Positions 5,390 through 9,807 of a stretch of DNA of 9,807 nt are shown here, in pieces. This DNA is from an uncultured Collinsella sp. (lineage in GTDB: Bacteria > Actinomycetota > Coriobacteriia > Coriobacteriales > Coriobacteriaceae): positions 1-9,807 of the forward strand of contig URZN01000020.1 of assembly GCA_900552345.1 (NCBI GenBank), read 5' to 3'. The notes beneath the pieces were generated by a model, which made no database searches, had not been told where the DNA came from, and saw only the letters and a list, made by a program, of their open reading frames with translations. The position numbers and the translations under genes were made by a program. Position 1 is the first letter of the stretch; every line of letters begins with the position of its first letter.

Positions 5390-7270
5390 CTAAATCGTGG
5401 GAAACGCGACAACGTCGGCGGGGCGTGCCAACGTCTCGGCAATACGGTCTTGCACCTCGAGCAGGCAGTCGAGCAACAGCGGGTTAAAGGTGCCGCACTT
5501 ACCGTCCAGGATCATCTTGATCGCCTCCTCGTGCGGGATAGCGTCCTTGTACACGCGCACGCTCGTCAGGGCATCGTACACGTCAGCCACCGAAACCACC
5601 TGCGCGGCGATGGGGATATCGTCGCCCTTAAGGCCATCGGGATAACCCTTGCCGTCCCAGCGCTCGTGGTGCCAACGCGCAATCTGGTACGCATATTCCA
5701 TAAGCGCATTGCCGGCGTGATGGCCACCCAGCTCACGCAGCATGTCGGCGCCGATCGTGGTATGCGTCTTCATAATCTCGAACTCCTCGGGCGTAAGGCG
5801 TCCGGGCTTGTTGAGAATCGCATCGTCAATCGACATCTTGCCGATATCGTGCAGCGCCGAAGCCAGGGCGATCGTGGAGCGCTCCTCATTGTCGAGGGAG
5901 ATCGTGCCGCTACGCTGGACCAGACAGCCAAGCAGCAGCTCGGTCAGCTTCTCGATGTTCGTAACGTGCCTGCCGCTCTCGCCGTTACGAAGCTCCATGA
6001 CGCCGGCCATGATGTCGATGAGCATGCGACTGTTCTTGACGCGCTCGTTGTACTGCTGGGACAGCAGGTTCGTCAGGCGGCGCTGTTTAGCGTATAGGCG
6101 GATGGTGTTGCTCACACGGCGGCGCACGACACGGGAGTCAAACGGGCGGTTGATATAGTCCGAGGCGCCCAGCTCGTACGCGCGCAGAACCATATCATCG
6201 GAATCTTCGCTCGAAATCATGATGACAGGCAGATTGTCGATGCCCGATCGGCGCGACAGACCGGCCAGCACCTCAAAGCCGCTTATGCCCGGCATGACAA
6301 TATCCAGCAGCACGAGCGACAGCTCATCGCCATAGCGGTCGACCATGTCGAGCGCCGCACGACCGTTATCGGCCTCGAGGATGCAATACTCGTCCTTGAG
6401 CATCTCGTTGAGAATGGCTCGGTTCATCTCGGAGTCATCGACAATAAGCACCGAAGGTTTTTCGCTTTGGAAGGCCTCGATGGAATCGGCATCGGTCACG
6501 ACCGTACCGGCTTTTGCCTTAGCGCGGCTCAGTAACTGGACAGCACGGCCAACGCCCTCATCGACCGTCTCGCCATGAATGCGAACGCCACCAACACATG
6601 CCGTCAAGCTCACGTACTCATGGCCCGGAATAATCGTGGAATGAACGGCTTCGGATGCCTGATGCAGGCGACGGGCGAAGTCATCGGAGGGAATATTGGG
6701 CATGACGACCACAAACTTGTCGCAGCCATAGCGCACAAGCTCGTCAGTCGAACGAATACCGCTGCGTATGGCTGTCGCCACAGCACCGAGCGCAAGGTCG
6801 CCGGCATGACGGCCACACGTATCGTTGAAGGCCCTAAAATCATCAAGGTCAATCATCGCAACGCCGGCATTCACGCGGGCGCCACGGAGCTTTTCCTCGT
6901 AATATCGGCGATTGCGCACGCCCGTCAGCACGTCGGTGTAGACAAGGTCCTCTTCTGTGGCCTCTTGCTCATCAATCGGACGCACCATCAGCAAGACGTG
7001 AGGCTCGCCCTCGACCTTTAGAGGGCGCAGACGGGCACGGTACTCAACACCATCGTTGAGCAGTTGCTCCGACACCTCACCCGAATCTGCCAAGGCCTCA
7101 AGACTCGACTGACGCAGACAAGGGCAGCGATCGCCGGCGAGCAAGCAGTTAGGCTCGCTCTTAATCTGATCGGCCGACAGCAAACGCACCACGGGGTAGG
7201 TCTTCGCGACGCGGGCGACCTCGGCGGCAGCCTCCTCATCGGTTAGATTGGCCTCGTGATTATTGAGCAT
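5390..7270 (-). CDS. PAS-like/GGDEF(degenerate)/receiver/HD-GYP signalling protein
   Basis: This 626-residue cytoplasmic multidomain regulator has no membrane segments. Residues about 25-105 form a PAS-like sensor region with clustered cysteines (C42, C49, C51). A GGDEF domain (about 110-265) has DVLTGVRNRR (113-122) and the metal-site Asp141, but the active-site signature reads GCDKF (182-186) instead of GGDEF. The RxxD inhibitory-site motif (R173-D176) is retained. A receiver domain (about 273-390) has the acidic pair D278/D279 and the phospho-acceptor Asp323 (VLLDIVMPG), with Arg375 where Lys is usual. A C-terminal HD-GYP domain (about 410-605) carries H435, HDIGK (474-478), H503, HH (534-535) and GKGYPDGL (540-547), so it looks active as a c-di-GMP phosphodiesterase. 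An SD GAAAGGG precedes ATG 7270. The gene is followed by an HPt gene. The likely role is phosphorylation-controlled c-di-GMP breakdown; the signal sensed is unknown. Confidence 0.92.
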   Translation of the reverse strand: MLNNHEANLTDEEAAAEVARVAKTYPVVRLLSADQIKSEPNCLLAGDRCPCLRQSSLEALADSGEVSEQLLNDGVEYRARLRPLKVEGEPHVLLMVRPIDEQEATEEDLVYTDVLTGVRNRRYYEEKLRGARVNAGVAMIDLDDFRAFNDTCGRHAGDLALGAVATAIRSGIRSTDELVRYGCDKFVVVMPNIPSDDFARRLHQASEAVHSTIIPGHEYVSLTACVGGVRIHGETVDEGVGRAVQLLSRAKAKAGTVVTDADSIEAFQSEKPSVLIVDDSEMNRAILNEMLKDEYCILEADNGRAALDMVDRYGDELSLVLLDIVMPGISGFEVLAGLSRRSGIDNLPVIMISSEDSDDMVLRAYELGASDYINRPFDSRVVRRRVSNTIRLYAKQRRLTNLLSQQYNERVKNSRMLIDIMAGVMELRNGESGRHVTNIEKLTELLLGCLVQRSGTISLDNEERSTIALASALHDIGKMSIDDAILNKPGRLTPEEFEIMKTHTTIGADMLRELGGHHAGNALMEYAYQIARWHHERWDGKGYPDGLKGDDIPIAAQVVSVADVYDALTSVRVYKDAIPHEEAIKMILDGKCGTFNPLLLDCLLEVQDRIAETLARPADVVAFPTI

Positions 7271-7294
7271 ATGGGGCCCTTTCGATAGCTTCGC

Positions 7295-7323
7295 ATAGTA
7301 GCGGTGGGTTCCAAATGTTACAA
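7295..7323 (-). promoter_or_regulatory. Candidate promoter for the HD-GYP/HPt operon
   Basis: Read on the minus strand, TTGTAA (7323-7318) and TACTAT (7300-7295) are separated by exactly 17 bp. Each matches the sigma70 boxes at four of six positions. It would start transcription just upstream of the SD for ATG 7270. The -35 box overlaps a palindrome that could be an operator. Confidence 0.5.
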
Positions 7324-7331
7324 GGGTAACA
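7316..7331. promoter_or_regulatory. Palindrome TGTTAC-N4-GTAACA over the -35 box
   Basis: Perfect 6-bp arms TGTTAC (7316-7321) and GTAACA (7326-7331) flank AAGG. The site overlaps the candidate -35 of the HD-GYP operon, a position typical of repressor operators. No regulator gene is adjacent, so this is a candidate site only. Confidence 0.45.
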
Positions 7332-7400
7332 CCTTGCCGATGCAGGTAAGCACGTGAATGCCGTTACATTTTTATGAGTTGGCAGACGGCGCAATTGGAG

Positions 7401-7453
7401 CCGCAAACGTAAGGTTTTGAGCACATTTGTTAACACAGTCGAAACGTTTGCGG
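7401..7453. repeat. 10-bp inverted repeat with long loop, intergenic
   Basis: CCGCAAACGT (7401-7410) and ACGTTTGCGG (7444-7453) are perfect complements separated by 33 bp. The loop contains the palindrome TGTTAACA (7429-7436). It lies between the hydrolase stop and the HD-GYP promoter. No T-run follows on either strand, so it is not a clear terminator. It may be a regulatory site or a small repeat element. Confidence 0.55.
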
Positions 7454-7481
7454 GTGAAGCCTGTTTTGGCTATTGCGGGTG

Positions 7482-8279
7482 TTAGAGCCCCAGAATGCCA
7501 CGGACAGTCTGAGCAGCCGCTGCCGGGCGATCGCGCAGGCCATTGTGCGCGCCGGGAACCATTACGAGTGGACAGTCCAAAAGCTCAGCCGCCACCCTTG
7601 TGCCCGCCTCGCGAGGCGTGTCAATCGAGAGCTCACCCAGGAGCACGGCGGCCACCGTTTTTGACGCACGAACACTATCCCAATCGGGAACGCAGGTCAT
7701 AGTAATCCCGTATTCGTTTGCCATGAAACTACGGCCGTTGCGCAGGGCATGCTTGGCTTCTGCCCCGGTTAACTTGGGGGCCTCAGGGTCCGAATCGCCG
7801 ATGGCGCCCAGGAAGGCCCGTAATGCCCTGGAGACCTTTCCCGCGGCGATCATCTCGAGCAAAACCGGGGCCGCGCCCAGACCGGCACCCTCAGCCGTCA
7901 CGGCGGGTTCATGCAGAATCGCACGCGAGATTATGGTGGGGTTTGCACGGAGAAGCTCCAGGGCCGCCAACGTACCGGCACTGTGCGCGAGCACGTTTGC
8001 CGGAGCGCCAATATGCTCGATAACAGCCTGCAGGTCGGCGGCCTGGGCAGCGAGGTCGTAGCGTCCGTCTGCAGCGTCGCCGCTCTCGCCGCAACCGCGG
8101 CGGTCGTAGGCAATGACGCGACAGTCGCGGGCGAGCTCGCGGGCGATGGCGTCAAAAAAGACACCGTCGACGCAGGCGCCGTGCACGCACACCAAGGCGG
8201 GTGTATCGGACGATACAACCGGACTGGCATACTCGCGGCAGGCAATCGTAGTGCCCGCATTCTCGACCGTAAATTCCAT
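7482..8279 (-). CDS. Alpha/beta-fold hydrolase
   Basis: This 265-residue soluble alpha/beta hydrolase is of the Abhydrolase_1/6 type. The oxyanion element VHGACVDG (32-39) follows the first core strand. The YDRRGCGESG segment (58-67) is the usual family motif. The nucleophile elbow is AHSAG with Ser100, where the first Gly of the usual GxSxG is Ala98. The catalytic His is probably His245 (PGAHNGL), and the acid is likely Asp220 or Glu216. Substrate cannot be deduced; esters, lactones or peptides are all possible. The start at 8279 has a weak G-rich SD (TGGGGGCG). The gene is divergent from the radical SAM gene and lies 211 bp upstream of the HD-GYP gene on the same strand, probably as a separate unit. 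No convincing terminator is visible after its stop. Confidence 0.88.
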   Translation of the reverse strand: MEFTVENAGTTIACREYASPVVSSDTPALVCVHGACVDGVFFDAIARELARDCRVIAYDRRGCGESGDAADGRYDLAAQAADLQAVIEHIGAPANVLAHSAGTLAALELLRANPTIISRAILHEPAVTAEGAGLGAAPVLLEMIAAGKVSRALRAFLGAIGDSDPEAPKLTGAEAKHALRNGRSFMANEYGITMTCVPDWDSVRASKTVAAVLLGELSIDTPREAGTRVAAELLDCPLVMVPGAHNGLRDRPAAAAQTVRGILGL

Positions 8280-8431
8280 GTTGCGCCCCCATCATCAATG
8301 CTCGTCCAGTTGCACGTCAGCGCGGTTGGATGGACTCGCATTGCCTTACGCCTTGTTAACAGATTAACTTTACCCGACCCGAGGCTTTTCATGACACGGC
8401 ATAATGAGCGACGTGAAAAAACGAAACTTGT

Positions 8432-8456
8432 AAAGCAAGAGCCCGCACCTTGCTTT
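8432..8456. repeat. 8-bp inverted repeat upstream of the radical SAM gene
   Basis: AAAGCAAG (8432-8439) and CTTGCTTT (8449-8456) are perfect complements with a 9-nt loop. It lies about 50 bp before the radical SAM start, probably in the promoter or leader region. A loose -10-like TATGCT (8468-8473) follows, but no good -35 lies at the right distance. It could be an operator or leader hairpin. The remainder of the 225-bp divergent gap shows no clear promoter. Confidence 0.45.
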
Positions 8457-8504
8457 GGAGCCGATGCTATGCTTAGGCACAATTGTCTTGAGGAGCTTTT
8501 ACCT

Positions 8505-9281
8505 ATGTCTACGTTTCTAAATGCCAGCCCCATCTTTGGGCCCGTTCGCAGCCGTCGCCTTGGCCTCTCGCTCGGCGTCAACATGATGCCGGCCAGCGGC
8601 AAAATCTGCACGTTCGACTGCATTTACTGCGAAAACGGCCTCAACGCCGAACGTCCCTGCCACGAGCCGTATAACACGGCTGCCGTGGTACTCGACGCAC
8701 TCGAGGCCAAATTGCGCGAGATGGCAGTCGAAGGTGAGCTGCCCGATGTAATCACGTTTGCCGGCAACGGCGAGCCCACCGCCGCACCGGAGTTTCCGCA
8801 GGCCATCGCCGGCGCTGTCGCGCTGCGCGACGAGCTTGCCCCAAACTCCAAGATCGCCGTGCTCTCCAACGGCACGCGCGCCGACCGCCCCGAGGTGCAC
8901 GACGCGCTCATGATGGTCGACGACAACATCCTCAAGCTCGATACGATCGACCCGGCATTTATCCAGCTGCTCGATCAACCCGTTGGCCCCTACGATGTGG
9001 GGCACCAGATTGAGACGTTCGAAAGCTTTGACGGTCACGTTATTATCCAGACGATCTTTTTGACCGGTGAGTATCAGGGCAAGCCCATCGACAACACCGG
9101 CGAGGAGTACGTTGCCCCCTGGCTCGCGGCGCTTGAGCGCATTCGTCCACAAGAAGCAACCATTTACACGGTGGCGCGCGAGACACCGATCGCTGGCCTT
9201 GCCAAAGCGGCGCCTGAGGTGCTCGACGCCATTGCCGCGCGCGTCCAAGCCCTCGGCATCCCCTGCCAGGTGAGCTACTAG
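8505..9281 (+). CDS. Radical SAM protein, COG0731/TYW1-like
   Basis: This 258-residue radical SAM enzyme binds a 4Fe-4S cluster through C35, C39 and C42 (CTFDCIYC) and uses S-adenosylmethionine. FAGNGEPT (85-92) is the SAM-contacting GGEPT-like motif. The opening FGPVRSRRLGLSLGVN (11-26) is characteristic of the COG0731 family, annotated as Fe-S oxidoreductases related to the wybutosine enzyme TYW1. The bacterial members have no firmly known reaction, so none is assigned. The frame is open upstream to 7911, but ATG 8505 is chosen because homology begins at once after it and an SD TGAGGAG (8489-8495) lies 9 nt upstream. No partner gene is adjacent. The divergent hydrolase and downstream methionine aminopeptidase look like separate transcription units. 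Confidence 0.92.
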   Translation: MSTFLNASPIFGPVRSRRLGLSLGVNMMPASGKICTFDCIYCENGLNAERPCHEPYNTAAVVLDALEAKLREMAVEGELPDVITFAGNGEPTAAPEFPQAIAGAVALRDELAPNSKIAVLSNGTRADRPEVHDALMMVDDNILKLDTIDPAFIQLLDQPVGPYDVGHQIETFESFDGHVIIQTIFLTGEYQGKPIDNTGEEYVAPWLAALERIRPQEATIYTVARETPIAGLAKAAPEVLDAIAARVQALGIPCQVSY

Positions 9282-9322
9282 CAAAACCACGCAGCAGCTA
9301 GTGCCCGCCATCCCGCCCCATC

Positions 9323-9392
9323 AGTTGCGGTGATATAGTTCCTATTTGTGCTGTTAAACCGCTTAAATCGGAACTATATCACCGCAACTTTT
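9323..9392 (+). terminator. Perfect 20-bp inverted repeat with T-run, probable terminator
   Basis: AGTTGCGGTGATATAGTTCC (9323-9342) and its exact complement (9370-9389) flank a 27-nt AT-rich loop. The second arm runs into TTTT (9389-9392). It lies 41 bp past the radical SAM stop, so termination is the simplest role. The stem is unusually long and perfect, and the loop much larger than in ordinary terminators, so it may be a repeat element recruited as a terminator. Confidence 0.75.
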
Positions 9393-9416
9393 ATGGACGC
9401 GTGGGTGGGCTATACT
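9389..9416 (+). promoter_or_regulatory. map: Candidate promoter of the methionine aminopeptidase gene
   Basis: A good -10 box TATACT (9411-9416) has a weak -35 candidate TTTTAT (9389-9394) at 16 bp. The -35 overlaps the T-run of the upstream inverted repeat. Transcription would start near 9423, leaving a leader of about 20 nt with the SD AAAGGAAG (9428-9435). Confidence 0.5.
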
Positions 9417-9441
9417 AGCTGCGGATGAAAGGAAGTTAGCC

Positions 9442-9807
9442 ATGTATGACAAAGGACCCGTACCCGGCCGCAACGACGCTTGCTGGTGCGGCAGCGGCAA
9501 AAAATATAAGAAATGCCATAGCACCTTTGATGAGCGCCTTGAGCGCCTGTGGGAGGAGGGCTGGGAGGTTTTGCCCCGCACGCTCTACAAGACGCCCGCC
9601 GACATCGAGGGCATTAAGCGCTCCGCCGCCATCAACGTGGGCGTGCTCGACTACGTAGGCGAGCACATCGCCGCAGGCATGACCACCAACCAGATCGACC
9701 AGATGATCTACGACTACACCGTCGAGCACGGCGGCACGCCGGCAGACCTCAACTACGAGGGCTACCCCAAGAGCGTATGCACCTCGATCAATGACGTCGT
9801 CTGTCAC
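9442..9807 (+). CDS. map: Methionine aminopeptidase with SEC-C motif, truncated by window edge
   Basis: An open frame from ATG 9442 runs off the right edge after 122 residues. The N-terminus carries a SEC-C zinc motif, CWCGSGKKYKKCH, with ligands C14, C16, C25 and H26. This extension occurs in a subset of bacterial type-I methionine aminopeptidases and may help ribosome association. The catalytic domain begins near residue 50 (KTPADIEGIKRSAAINVGVLD). YEGYPKSVCTSINDVVCH (105-122) matches the substrate-binding strand, and His122 corresponds to His79 of the E. coli enzyme. The enzyme removes the initiator Met from nascent proteins using two metal ions. The metal-ligand residues lie beyond the window. 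The SD AAAGGAAG is 6 nt upstream. Confidence 0.93.
   Translation, partial: MYDKGPVPGRNDACWCGSGKKYKKCHSTFDERLERLWEEGWEVLPRTLYKTPADIEGIKRSAAINVGVLDYVGEHIAAGMTTNQIDQMIYDYTVEHGGTPADLNYEGYPKSVCTSINDVVCH

Noticed and set aside
5381..6097. 238-codon plus-strand open frame opposite the HD-GYP region
   Set aside because: It is antisense to the conserved HD-GYP motifs, with no SD and no family resemblance.
7911..8504. N-terminal extension of the radical SAM frame back to 7911
   Set aside because: The extension overlaps the hydrolase gene antisense, and family homology plus a good SD place the start at 8505.
8517..9311. 264-codon minus-strand open frame opposite the radical SAM gene
   Set aside because: It is a shadow of a conserved gene whose Cys motif and SD are clear, and it has no recognisable domain.

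Overview
The window is a GC-rich, gene-dense stretch of a bacterial chromosome. I read it as an actinomycete of the class Coriobacteriia, most likely Collinsella or a close relative. This rests on the base composition, an actinobacterial-type glutamate transporter (one permease carries the 'LYEAPGPK' N-terminus typical of GluD), a GGDEF/receiver/HD-GYP signalling protein with a cysteine-containing sensor region, and a methionine aminopeptidase with a SEC-C zinc motif. The genus is an inference, not a demonstrated assignment.

Layout. Positions 1-45 are the last codons of an upstream plus-strand gene, followed by a strong terminator (49-89). Positions 90-582 hold no gene. Within them lies a regular array (101-400) of eight 15-18 bp arms in alternating orientation at a 40-bp pitch, which amounts to four tandem 80-bp units that each contain an inverted repeat. 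A second, degenerate hairpin repeat follows (433-466), then a clear sigma70-type promoter (510-539). That promoter drives a four-gene ABC importer operon, gluB-gluC-gluD-gluA (583-4007), probably for glutamate or a related polar amino acid. A class-I glutamine-amidotransferase-like peptidase of family C26 (4094-4903) follows on the same strand and could release glutamate from gamma-glutamyl compounds. A bidirectional terminator (4923-4968) closes this block.

The next three genes are on the minus strand. In transcription order they are an alpha/beta hydrolase (8279-7482), a 626-residue protein with a PAS-like/Cys-rich region, a degenerate GGDEF domain, a receiver domain and an HD-GYP phosphodiesterase (7270-5390), and an HPt phosphotransfer protein (5366-5010). 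The last two are 23 bp apart and very likely form one operon, a compact phosphorelay/c-di-GMP output module. The hydrolase is divergent from a plus-strand radical SAM protein of the TYW1-like COG0731 type (8505-9281). The window ends in a truncated methionine aminopeptidase gene (9442 to the edge), preceded by a perfect 20-bp inverted repeat with a 27-nt loop and a T-run.

The coding genes are mostly recognisable families. The least explained sequence is intergenic: the alternating-arm array at 101-400 and the other long-looped inverted repeats. The degenerate GGDEF domain with a retained RxxD site, fused to a receiver and HD-GYP and paired with an HPt, is the most interesting protein-level observation.
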